Shown here: positions 9,003-15,696 of the stretch, one piece after another
Layout: each line of letters begins with the position of its first letter
Numbering within the stretch: position 1 is the stretch's first letter
NCBI GenBank assembly: GCA_025054735.1
Contig: JANWZG010000010.1
Span: 1-20,038, forward strand
DNA: 20,038 bases
Source: Cyanobacteriota bacterium
GTDB lineage: Bacteria; Cyanobacteriota; Cyanobacteriia; SKYG9
Reading direction: 5' to 3'
Position numbers and translations under genes: made by a program
Notes under the pieces: generated by a model
Seen by the model: only the letters and a program-made list of their open reading frames with translations
What the model was told of the DNA's origin: nothing
Database searches by the model: none

Positions 9003-9036
9003 GCTGCACTAAAACTAAAGCTGCACTAAAACTAAA
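9003..9036. repeat. Perfect 17-bp tandem repeat, two copies
   Basis: The unit 'GCTGCACTAAAACTAAA' occurs twice back to back (9003-9019 and 9020-9036) without mismatch. It lies about 180 bp upstream of the kinase operon start. Confidence 0.9.
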
Positions 9037-9054
9037 AGTGCGACTCCACCATAG

Positions 9055-9078
9055 TGTGATCAACCGTGTGATCAACCG
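9055..9078. repeat. Perfect 12-bp tandem repeat, two copies
   Basis: The unit 'TGTGATCAACCG' occurs twice back to back (9055-9066 and 9067-9078), only 18 bp after the 17-bp repeat. Each copy contains the palindrome TGATCA. Confidence 0.9.
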
Positions 9079-9193
9079 TGTTGCAGCCAACCCTAACGAT
9101 CAATCACTAGCAACTGCTCTTGGCGAGACTTCCAATGGTGCCCGGTCAACGATACTAGGCCTTGTCAGCACTGCACCTGATGAGTTCACAGTG

Positions 9194-9826
9194 CTACCTC
9201 ACGGCTTCATCAAGGTTGATTGATCCGCGATAGCCCGTGACAATACGGGTACCATCCTTGAGGATATGAATCTCTAGTTGATCGCTAGCCCAAGTTAGAC
9301 GATCGCGCAGGGCAGGATTAAACACATGCACCCGCTGATTGCTAGAGGAGACTAGCGAGTCAGGACTGTTGATGGCTAAGGATTCCACATAGGGGCCGTC
9401 AATCAGAATGTCCAATTGGTCAAGCAATAACTGCGCGCCAACAGGAGCATCATTAGACTGGAGTTGTCGCAGGGTGAATCCAGTAAAGGACATTACATTT
9501 AGTCCCTTTTCCTTGACGCGACGAGCTACCTCGGCAAGAGCAGTAGCCTGCCAGAAGGGTTCTCCCCCCGAAAAGGTCACTCCTTCATTCAGAGGTTCCG
9601 CCAAGATTTTTTCCACTACCTGGTCGATCGACCAAATTTGGTTAGGGTCAAAACTCCAAGAGCTAGGGTTAAAACAACCTGGACATTCCCGCAAACATCC
9701 CTGCACTCACACCACTGCCCGACATCCCGGCCCATTCACCTCCGATCGATCCACATAGCCCATAAGGTTGAGATGCCCCGGAGGAATGCTGACAACATCA
9801 ACATCAGGTATCAACTCTCTAGACAT
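9194..9826 (-). pseudogene. Radical SAM activase-like (NrdG/PflA type) gene with in-frame TGA
   Basis: The frame runs from ATG at 9826 to the TAG at 9194 (210 codons) but is interrupted by TGA at 9709-9707, codon 40. Before the stop it reads 'EVNGPGCRAVV' and after it 'VQGCLRECPGCFNP', which holds the CxxxCxxC 4Fe-4S/SAM motif (Cys44, 48, 51). Later 'VTFSGGEPFWQ' (the GGE SAM-binding motif), 'DILIDGPYVE' and 'QLEIHILKDG' match the 4Fe-4S activase family (NrdG/PflA-like). In this family the residue before VQGC is usually Trp (from memory), so one TGG-to-TGA change explains the break. TGA ends neighbouring genes here (gatB, xseA, the deacetylase), so reassignment is unlikely. A GTG at 9706 directly after the TGA could restart translation and would keep the cysteines but lose the first strand. 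It may be a young pseudogene or a sequencing error. Confidence 0.75.
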
Positions 9827-9852
9827 AAGGTATTAACTCTCCAGACATAACG
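9809..9852. repeat. 22-bp tandem duplication over the radical SAM start codon
   Basis: Copies at 9809-9830 and 9831-9852 match at 19 of 22 positions. On the minus strand each copy holds an ATG followed by codons for MS(R/G)ELIP. The upstream copy (ATG at 9848) is 22 nt away and therefore out of frame: it encodes a 9-residue peptide ending at TAG 9821-9819, which overlaps the main ATG at 9826. Confidence 0.85.
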
Positions 9853-10342
9853 ACTAACCTGCTTCCTAACGTTAAAGGATTTGATAAGCGGCCCCTGCTA
9901 TTCGTAGACTTCTTATCATCTCTGTACAATTTCCTAGTTGTGCAGCGTTTGATTCACCTGACACTAATTCGCCAACAGCTAGCTACATAACCCTAGAGTT
10001 CTTAGTCAGTTCAGTCGCTGCTAAAGGCTATCAACACTACCTGTAGCCGTTAACTTAGGGAGCGTGGCGCTAGGTCAGAGTCTAAATCCAAAATCTTACT
10101 GACAAGATCACCACAATCGGTGGCAGTAGGCTACACTCAAGGCATCTATGGTAATACAGATTTGTTTACAGCCCAATAGTGGTGCGATAGCATGGGTAAA
10201 CTGGTACCCTTGGTGACTTATAGCTGCTGTTAGTAACAGTTGTAAGTCTGTAACCATGGGCAGACTGCAAGCTAGTAGACAACATAGCCCCTATGATTGG
10301 TTGTAGTCTTGCTGATCATCAAGTTGTATAGCACAAACTGTT
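9853..10342. other. Divergent intergenic region before gatB, no gene seen
   Basis: About 490 bp between the divergent radical SAM gene and gatB. No long open frame and no recognisable tRNA or small RNA. A two-part hairpin can be drawn at 10215-10248: outer arms GACTTA and TAAGTC, inner arms CTGTT and AACAG around a 3-nt loop, with an unequal internal loop. It could lie in the gatB leader, but the match is weak. A TTGTAG at 10301 and TATAGC at 10327 are too far apart to be called a promoter. Confidence 0.4.
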
Positions 10343-11827
10343 ATGACCACTGCTGCCCCTGTTAAAACCCAGTACGAAGCTGTTATTGGCCTAGAAATTC
10401 ACTGTCAACTGAGCACAGAGACCAAAATTTTCTCTGGCAGCGCTACGACCTTTGGTGCCACTCCCAATACTCAGATTGATCCCATCTGTTTGGGACTGCC
10501 GGGGGTGTTGCCTGTGCTGAACCAAAAGGTGTTGGAATATGCTGTAAAAATGGGATTGGCGCTGAATTGTGAAATTGCCAAGTTTAGTAAATTTGATCGC
10601 AAACAGTATTTCTATCCTGACCTGCCCAAGAACTACCAAATTTCTCAGTATGATTTGCCGATCGCTGAGCATGGTTGGCTAGAGATCACTATTCCCGACG
10701 CTGAGGGCAACCCGACACGCAAACGCATTGGCATCACTCGCCTACATATGGAAGAGGATGCAGGCAAGCTGGTGCATGGGGGCAGCGATCGGCTTTCTGG
10801 ATCCACTTACTCCCTAGTGGACTATAACCGGGCTGGGGTGCCCCTAGTGGAAATTGTCTCCGAGCCAGATTTGCGCTCTGGCCAAGAAGCTGCCGAATAT
10901 GCCCAGGAGTTACGTCGGATTGTGCGCTACCTGGGTGTAGGGGATGGCAACATGCAAGAAGGCTCCCTGCGATGCGATGTCAATGTATCCGTGCGACCCT
11001 TTGGGGAAACTAAGTTTGGCACGAAGGTGGAAATTAAAAACATGAACTCCTTCAACGCTATTCAACGGGCGATCGAGTATGAAATTGAGCGCCAAGTAGC
11101 AGCTATTGAAGCAGGGGAGCGCATTGTCCAAGAAACACGCCTGTGGGATGAAGCCTCCCAACGCACTGTCAGTATGCGCAGCAAGGAAGGAGCTAGCGAT
11201 TATCGCTATTTTCCAGAACCAGACCTAGCTCCCATCGTTCTCACCGATGAGCAGATTCAAACTTGGCGAGATCAACTGCCAGAGTTGCCTGCGCAAAAGC
11301 GCGATCGCTATCAGTCTGAGTTGCAGCTATCAGCCTATGACGCAAGGGTGCTGACCGATGACCGTAGCACAGCGGAATATTTTGAGGCGACGATCGCTGC
11401 TGGTGCCCCAGCCAAGCAAGCTGCCAACTGGATCATGGGCGACATTGCCGCCTATCTAAACGCTGAGAAAAAATCCATTACTGAAATTCCTCTCCGTCCT
11501 GCTGATCTGGCGGAATTGATCACCCTGATTGAAGACAACACTATTAGCAGCAAGATTGCCAAAGACCTGTTGCCAGAGTTGTTAACCCAGGGAGGCTCCC
11601 CTAAGGCACTTGTGGAACAAAAGGGCTTGGTACAAATCTCTGACACCAGCATCCTAGAGGCAGCGATCGCCGAAGTATTAGCGGAAAATCCCGATGAGCT
11701 AGCCAAATATCGCGCTGGCAAGACGAAACTATTGGGCTTCTTTGTGGGCCAAGTGATGAAAAAAACGGGGGGACGTGCAGATCCTAAGCTTACTAACCAA
11801 CTGCTGACTCAACGGTTAAACTCATGA
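10343..11827 (+). CDS. gatB: Asp-tRNA(Asn)/Glu-tRNA(Gln) amidotransferase subunit B
   Basis: GatB is the tRNA-binding kinase subunit of GatCAB. It activates the misacylated Glu on tRNA(Gln), or Asp on tRNA(Asn), with ATP so that ammonia made by GatA can amidate it. The 494 residues are near the family norm. The cradle domain is very well conserved: 'VIGLEIHCQL' (14-23), 'FDRKQYFYPDLPKNYQISQY' (84-103), 'LHMEEDAGKL' (134-143), 'DYNRAGVPLVEIVSEPD' (160-176) and 'CDVNVSVRPF' after it. The C-terminal YqeY-like helical tail ends in 'GFFVGQVMKKTGGRADPKL', the tRNA-sensing end. The start is ATG. Its TGA stop overlaps the ATG of xseA by 4 nt (ATGA), so the two are translationally coupled. gatA and gatC are not in the window, which is usual for cyanobacteria. 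Confidence 0.98.
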   Translation: MTTAAPVKTQYEAVIGLEIHCQLSTETKIFSGSATTFGATPNTQIDPICLGLPGVLPVLNQKVLEYAVKMGLALNCEIAKFSKFDRKQYFYPDLPKNYQISQYDLPIAEHGWLEITIPDAEGNPTRKRIGITRLHMEEDAGKLVHGGSDRLSGSTYSLVDYNRAGVPLVEIVSEPDLRSGQEAAEYAQELRRIVRYLGVGDGNMQEGSLRCDVNVSVRPFGETKFGTKVEIKNMNSFNAIQRAIEYEIERQVAAIEAGERIVQETRLWDEASQRTVSMRSKEGASDYRYFPEPDLAPIVLTDEQIQTWRDQLPELPAQKRDRYQSELQLSAYDARVLTDDRSTAEYFEATIAAGAPAKQAANWIMGDIAAYLNAEKKSITEIPLRPADLAELITLIEDNTISSKIAKDLLPELLTQGGSPKALVEQKGLVQISDTSILEAAIAEVLAENPDELAKYRAGKTKLLGFFVGQVMKKTGGRADPKLTNQLLTQRLNS

Positions 11828-13134
11828 ACCTAGTGCTACCTAGCCTACTCGTGCCAGATCGAGCGCTGTCAGTAGCAGAACTGACGACGCGCATTCAGAA
11901 TGTTTTAGAAGAGGACGAGCAATTTCAACAGGTATGGGTTACAGGTGAGGTTTCTAGCGCTAGTCGCTATCGGAGTGGGCTATTTTTTACCCTGCAAGAT
12001 TTGGCGGAAAAGGCTACTATTAGCTGTGTTGTCTGGAGTAGTCAGCTCAACAAGCTGGTCACCCTGCCTTCCCAAGGGGAACAGATTGTCATCCTAGGGC
12101 GGCTTCATCTCCATGCCCAGCGGGGACAATATCAGCTAGTGGTATGGCAAGTGTTGCCTGCTGGCGAAGGGCTACGATCGCTGCAATACCGACAACTGCG
12201 CGATCGCCTAGAGGCTGAAGGCTTGTTTGATCCCCAACGCAAGCGTCCCCTGCCACCCCATCCCCAAGTCATTGCCGTGGTCACTTCCCCCCAAGCAGCC
12301 GCCTGGGGAGATATCCAGCGTACTCTCAAGCATCGCTACCCTGGTCTACGCATCCAGTTTTCCCCAGCCCTAGTGCAGGGAGATCAAGCCCCTGAGGCGA
12401 TCGTGAATGCTATTCGCCGCGTTGAACAAGCTGGCAAAGCTGATGTGCTGATTCTGTCGCGGGGTGGTGGTGCCACCGAAGATATGGCCTGCTTCAACGA
12501 TGAGCGGGTAGTACGGGCAGTCGCCAACTGTTCAATTCCCGTGATTTCTGGCATCGGACACCAGCGGGATGAATCCTTAGCAGACCTCGCTGCCGATGTT
12601 TGCGCCCATACTCCTACAGCAGCGGCTGAACAGGCCGTGCCTGCCCTTGCCGACCTCGACGATGACCACCAGGCTCGCGTGCAACGTCTCTACGATGCCG
12701 TCATCTACTACTGGCAGATGGCCCACGACCGCCTGCAACGATCGCGCGATCGCCTCAAACCCCGACTGTTAGAACTATACCTCCAGCGAGAACATCAAAC
12801 CCACCAGCGCCTCAAGCACCAGTTAATTCACAGTGCGCAACAACAGGTGCAACGTCAACTCCAGCATTGCCACCTACTGCGGCAAAAACTCATTACCCTA
12901 GACCCTTACGCTGTCTTGCAACGGGGCTATGCCCTCGTTCAATACCTCGATGGTCACATTGCCCGTGCTGCGGATGAGTTGCAAGTGGGGCAACACCTCA
13001 ACGTCCGGCTTGCCCAAGGCCAAGTACAGGTGCAAGTGACGGCAATTCTGGCACCTAATAGCCTAGATGAAGCCTTTCCTGTGGAAACTCGTTCCTGTTC
13101 CCTAGTCACTAAACCCCTAACCACCGATGACTGA
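11824..13134 (+). CDS. xseA: Exodeoxyribonuclease VII large subunit
   Basis: The large subunit of ExoVII, which degrades single-stranded DNA from both ends in repair. An N-terminal OB-fold (about 14-112, 'VWVTGEVSSASRYRSGLFFT') binds DNA. The catalytic core follows, with 'VVTSPQAAAWGDIQ' (152-165), 'SRGGGATEDMACFNDE' (212-227), 'SGIGHQRDESLADLAAD' (242-258) and 'TPTAAAEQAVP' (263-273), and then a Gln/Arg/Leu-rich coiled coil (about 275-365) and the conserved 'LQRGYALVQ'. The core motifs are variants of the commoner GGGSxEDLxxFN and VGHETD but keep Glu, Asp and His. Length 436 is normal. It overlaps gatB by 4 nt and xseB by 8 nt, so subunit ratio is probably set by translational coupling. Confidence 0.97.
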   Translation: MNLVLPSLLVPDRALSVAELTTRIQNVLEEDEQFQQVWVTGEVSSASRYRSGLFFTLQDLAEKATISCVVWSSQLNKLVTLPSQGEQIVILGRLHLHAQRGQYQLVVWQVLPAGEGLRSLQYRQLRDRLEAEGLFDPQRKRPLPPHPQVIAVVTSPQAAAWGDIQRTLKHRYPGLRIQFSPALVQGDQAPEAIVNAIRRVEQAGKADVLILSRGGGATEDMACFNDERVVRAVANCSIPVISGIGHQRDESLADLAADVCAHTPTAAAEQAVPALADLDDDHQARVQRLYDAVIYYWQMAHDRLQRSRDRLKPRLLELYLQREHQTHQRLKHQLIHSAQQQVQRQLQHCHLLRQKLITLDPYAVLQRGYALVQYLDGHIARAADELQVGQHLNVRLAQGQVQVQVTAILAPNSLDEAFPVETRSCSLVTKPLTTDD

Positions 13135-13369
13135 TGCCACCGATCGTCTCCCTGATGCCCAGTCTCCAGACTGGAACTATGAAGCCACTGTCGATGAAAT
13201 TGAGGCCATTATCACCCAAATTGAATCAGGCGAACTGGACATTGCCGTCGTCTTCGATCGCTTCGCCACGGCTGTTCACTACCTACGACAGTGTGAAACG
13301 TTCCTAGCTGAACGCCGTCACCAGATGGACTTGCTAATCGAGACCCTTGCAGACTCAAGCTACCATTAG
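13127..13369 (+). CDS. xseB: Exodeoxyribonuclease VII small subunit
   Basis: An 80-residue helical protein, the usual size for XseB, which wraps the coiled coil of XseA in ExoVII. After a short acidic N-terminus, 'NYEATVDEIEAIITQIESGE' and 'DIAVVFDRFATAVHYLRQCE' follow the family pattern (YEeal..LE.iv..LE.g...L......y..g..l...c...L). The ATG lies inside the end of xseA (8-nt overlap), which secures the start choice and implies coupled translation. Confidence 0.96.
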   Translation: MTDATDRLPDAQSPDWNYEATVDEIEAIITQIESGELDIAVVFDRFATAVHYLRQCETFLAERRHQMDLLIETLADSSYH

Positions 13370-13427
13370 GGAATGCATGACTTAATCGTCCCTACTCTCG
13401 GTTTTGGTTATACAAGTTTTACTACTG

Positions 13428-13447
13428 TGTGATAATATGATTATATT
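13428..13447 (+). promoter_or_regulatory. Candidate -10 element and operator palindrome upstream of the ArsR gene
   Basis: An AT-rich block 25 bp before the ArsR ATG. It holds TGTGATAAT (13428-13436), which resembles an extended -10, and a perfect inverted repeat ATAAT-ATG-ATTAT (13432-13444). An ArsR repressor bound here would cover the -10, which fits autoregulation. No good -35 is visible. Inferred from sequence only. Confidence 0.4.
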
Positions 13448-13471
13448 GAATGGATAGATCAAGTTTGCGGA

Positions 13472-13930
13472 ATGCCTTCCACACCTACAGAGCCAGCTAA
13501 GACCTCTGGCACTGGTCAAGCAACAGTAGCAGCAGCAAATGTGCCCAAAGTAATAAATACAGGGGCTACAAATGAGTGCGGCATCGCCAAGCTGACACCT
13601 GAAGCGTTAAGCCTGATGGCAAGTTTCTTCAAAGTTTTATCGGAAGTGAGTCGGCTCCAAATCATTTGTTCCCTGAAGACAGGAGCGAAGAATGTAACAG
13701 AGATTATTGAAGAAACCGAACTAGGACAAGCAAATGTTTCCAAGCATCTAAAGATGCTGACTCAAGCTGGAGTAGTTGCCCGTGAGCAACGTGGGGTCTG
13801 TGTTTACTATCACATTGCCACTCCACTCTTGTTTGAACTGTGCGACTTGGTTTGTGAGGCGTTGACAATGCAAGTTGAGCAGCAAAGCCAGCAACTTCAG
13901 CAGTGGTCACAGTTAAGACGGAGTTGTTAA
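13472..13930 (+). CDS. ArsR-family winged-helix repressor, cysteine-rich
   Basis: A 152-residue transcription regulator. Residues 1-37 form an Ala/Thr-rich tail beyond the usual 100-120 residue family length. The winged helix runs from about 44 to 130, with 'FKVLSEVSRLQIICSLKTG' (53-71), the recognition helix 'GQANVSKHLKMLTQAGVV' (85-102) and the wing 'EQRGVCVYYHI' (105-115). A Gln-rich C-terminus follows. Six cysteines are present (36, 66, 110, 124, 128, 152). The classic ELCVCDL metal box is absent, but Cys66 in helix 2 and Cys124/128 in the last helix sit roughly where the persulfide sensors SqrR and BigR keep their redox pair. It could therefore sense thiols or sulfide rather than arsenic or zinc. 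No transporter or oxidase gene is adjacent, so targets may be elsewhere. The ATG has only a poorly spaced GCGGA. Confidence 0.88.
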   Translation: MPSTPTEPAKTSGTGQATVAAANVPKVINTGATNECGIAKLTPEALSLMASFFKVLSEVSRLQIICSLKTGAKNVTEIIEETELGQANVSKHLKMLTQAGVVAREQRGVCVYYHIATPLLFELCDLVCEALTMQVEQQSQQLQQWSQLRRSC

Positions 13931-14063
13931 GGATCGGCACGATCGCCAATGTCAACACACAACAAGCCGTTCAAGTACTAAGGAGACAGGTAACTACACC
14001 ATTTCTCCAAAAGCCAGCCACATAACCTATCCTGGTCATTCCAGATTAAGAAGAGACAGTCAA

Positions 14064-14104
14064 GTCCCTCTCCCATGCTTTGGGGGAAGGCTTGGGGTAA
14101 GGGC
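14064..14104. repeat. Decayed dispersed repeat of the CCCTCTCCC...GGGG type
   Basis: 'GTCCCTCTCCCATGCTTTGG' followed by a G-rich arm (GGGAAGG, GGGGTAAGGGC) resembles the short imperfect palindromes found in many copies between genes of cyanobacteria. Here the arms no longer pair perfectly. One copy only is seen in this window, so the repeat nature is inferred from general experience. Confidence 0.4.
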
Positions 14105-14312
14105 AACTGTTGCCCTCTAAATTGCAGCAACTGTCACAAGGTCGGTAGAAGGTATGTCAACTTGAGGGGTAGCCAAGGGTTTGCCTCCAGCAATAGGTGG
14201 TATGTGTGAACCTTAATCATAGACGATCTTATCCGGGGTAATATTGTTCTGGTTTTGTCACAGTTCAATGGCTTGATTCCAAGCGATCGCTCTTGCACTA
14301 CGATCTTGCACG

Positions 14313-14319
14313 AAGGAGG
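14313..14319 (+). promoter_or_regulatory. Perfect Shine-Dalgarno that fixes a CTG start
   Basis: AAGGAGG stands 8 nt before CTG at 14328. Between the in-frame upstream TGA and this CTG there is no ATG, GTG or TTG in the phosphatase frame, so this site decides the start. Confidence 0.8.
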
Positions 14320-14327
14320 ATAGACCC

Positions 14328-15689
14328 CTGACTACTCGCGTAATCCTTGTCAGACACGGTGAAAGCACCTACAACGTTGAACGTCGCATCCAGGGACACT
14401 GCGATGAATCTACCCTAACAGCAGCGGGGCGACTGGGTGCTCAGCAAGTCGGATCAGCCCTTGCTGGTATTGCCTTTGATGCCATTTATTCCAGCCCTCT
14501 TCAGCGGGCCAGAGACACGGCAGATCTAATCGTGGCCGAGCTACAGAAAGCGTCTCAACCTGTCCCCAAGGTTCAACTTACCGATGATTTGAAGGAAGTG
14601 AACCTGATGTTGTGGGAAGGAATGCTCTTTCGAGACGTGAAGGACAAGTACCCGGAAGACTATCGTCACTGGCAAGAGCAACCCCACTTGCTGCGGATGC
14701 AAATCTCCAATGAAGATGGCACAACCACAGAATTTGCCCCGTTTGATAGTCTATTTCAGCAGGCAAAACGCTTTTGGCAATGGCTATTAGCAAAGCACCT
14801 AGGACAGACCATTCTGGCTGTTGCCCACAGTGGCATCAATCGTGCCCTGATCAGCACGGCAGTGGGGTTGACCCCAGAAACATTTCAGGTTTTCCAAAAG
14901 GGTAACTGTTCCATCAGCATCCTTAACTTTATGGGTGGTTGGGGAGATGTAGTGCAGTTAGAGTCTCTCAATCAAACTGCTCATTTGGGGATCAAACTAC
15001 CTGCACCCAAGACAGATCATCGAGGGCCGCGGTTATTGTTGGTGCGGCATGGTGAAACAGATTGGAACCGCCAAGGACGCTTTCAGGGTCAGATTGATGT
15101 GCCCCTCAATGAAACTGGGCGGCAGCAAGGTGCTAGAGTGGCGGAGTTTCTCAGGGATGTGCCGCTGCAACGGGCATTTACGAGTCCATTGTTGCGTCCT
15201 AAGGAAACAGCGGAGCTGATTCTTCAGTACCATCCTGGTGTGGCTTTGGAACTAGTTGATGATCTCAAGGAAATTAGCCATGGTCTGTGGGAAGGGAAGT
15301 TAGAGGTCGAGATTCGGCGAGACTATCCAGACTTGTTGCACCAGTGGCAAACGGTGCCTGAGACTGTACAAATGCCAGAGGGTGAAAATCTGCATCAAGT
15401 TTGGAAACGGGCGATCGCGGGCTGGCAGCACATAGTGCAGACTTGTGCCCAGTCAGAAACACCGGTTACTGCCCTAGTGGTTGCCCACGATGCGGTTAAC
15501 AAAGCTATTCTCTGTAGTCTGTTTGGTCTAGGCCCTAGTAGCTTCTGGGCGTTTAAGCAAGGTAATGGGGGTGTTACAGTCGTGGACTATCCCAAGGGGG
15601 CAAATGCTCCACCAGTGTTGCAAACCATGAATATCACCAGCCATCTGTCAGGTGGCGTGTTAGATAAAACCGCAGCCGGGGCGCTCTAG
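14328..15689 (+). CDS. Two-domain histidine phosphatase (phosphoglycerate mutase-like), CTG start
   Basis: A 453-residue protein with two tandem phosphoglycerate-mutase-fold domains. Domain 1 has 'ILVRHGESTYN' with the phospho-acceptor His10 and 'AVAHSGINR' with His167. Domain 2 (from about 232) has 'LLLVRHGETDWN' with His241, 'DLKEISHGLWEG' and 'VVAHDAVNK' with His387. Both domains keep their two catalytic histidines, so both may be active phosphatases on small phosphoesters; phosphoserine or sugar-phosphate substrates are possible, but the sequence does not say. The first ATG, at 14532, lies after the first RHGE motif and cannot be the real start. The CTG at 14328 follows AAGGAGG and gives '(M)TTRVILVRHGES', the N-terminus usual for this family. 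The dihydroorotase-like gene starts 7 bp downstream. Confidence 0.9.
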   Translation: MTTRVILVRHGESTYNVERRIQGHCDESTLTAAGRLGAQQVGSALAGIAFDAIYSSPLQRARDTADLIVAELQKASQPVPKVQLTDDLKEVNLMLWEGMLFRDVKDKYPEDYRHWQEQPHLLRMQISNEDGTTTEFAPFDSLFQQAKRFWQWLLAKHLGQTILAVAHSGINRALISTAVGLTPETFQVFQKGNCSISILNFMGGWGDVVQLESLNQTAHLGIKLPAPKTDHRGPRLLLVRHGETDWNRQGRFQGQIDVPLNETGRQQGARVAEFLRDVPLQRAFTSPLLRPKETAELILQYHPGVALELVDDLKEISHGLWEGKLEVEIRRDYPDLLHQWQTVPETVQMPEGENLHQVWKRAIAGWQHIVQTCAQSETPVTALVVAHDAVNKAILCSLFGLGPSSFWAFKQGNGGVTVVDYPKGANAPPVLQTMNITSHLSGGVLDKTAAGAL

Positions 15690-15696
15690 ACAGACA

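Larger units (their letters stand above)
8831..9193. other. Intergenic region with two tandem duplications
   Basis: A 363-bp gap between the stop of the radical SAM gene and the kinase-GST-deacetylase operon, all on the minus strand, so it should hold that operon's promoter. It contains two perfect tandem repeats (listed separately) and no credible ORF or RNA gene. I see no clear rho-independent terminator for the radical SAM gene. Confidence 0.5.
13931..14327. other. Intergenic region before the phosphatase gene
   Basis: A 397-bp gap with no credible ORF or RNA gene. It holds a degenerate dispersed-type repeat (14064-14104), a GCGATCGC site at 14283 and the Shine-Dalgarno of the next gene. 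TAATAT near 14240 could be a -10, but no matching -35 is evident. Confidence 0.5.

Noticed and set aside
9704..9709. TGA as selenocysteine or reassigned to Trp
   Set aside because: Family members carry Trp, not Cys, at this position, and gatB, xseA and the deacetylase gene all end with TGA, so it is a normal stop here.
9408..9758. 116-codon plus-strand ORF opposite the radical SAM gene
   Set aside because: The minus-strand frame has clear family motifs on both sides of the TGA; the plus-strand product resembles nothing and is a shadow.
14532..15689. ATG at 14532 as the start of the phosphatase
   Set aside because: It would remove the first RHGES motif and 68 conserved residues whose frame is open and preceded by a perfect Shine-Dalgarno.
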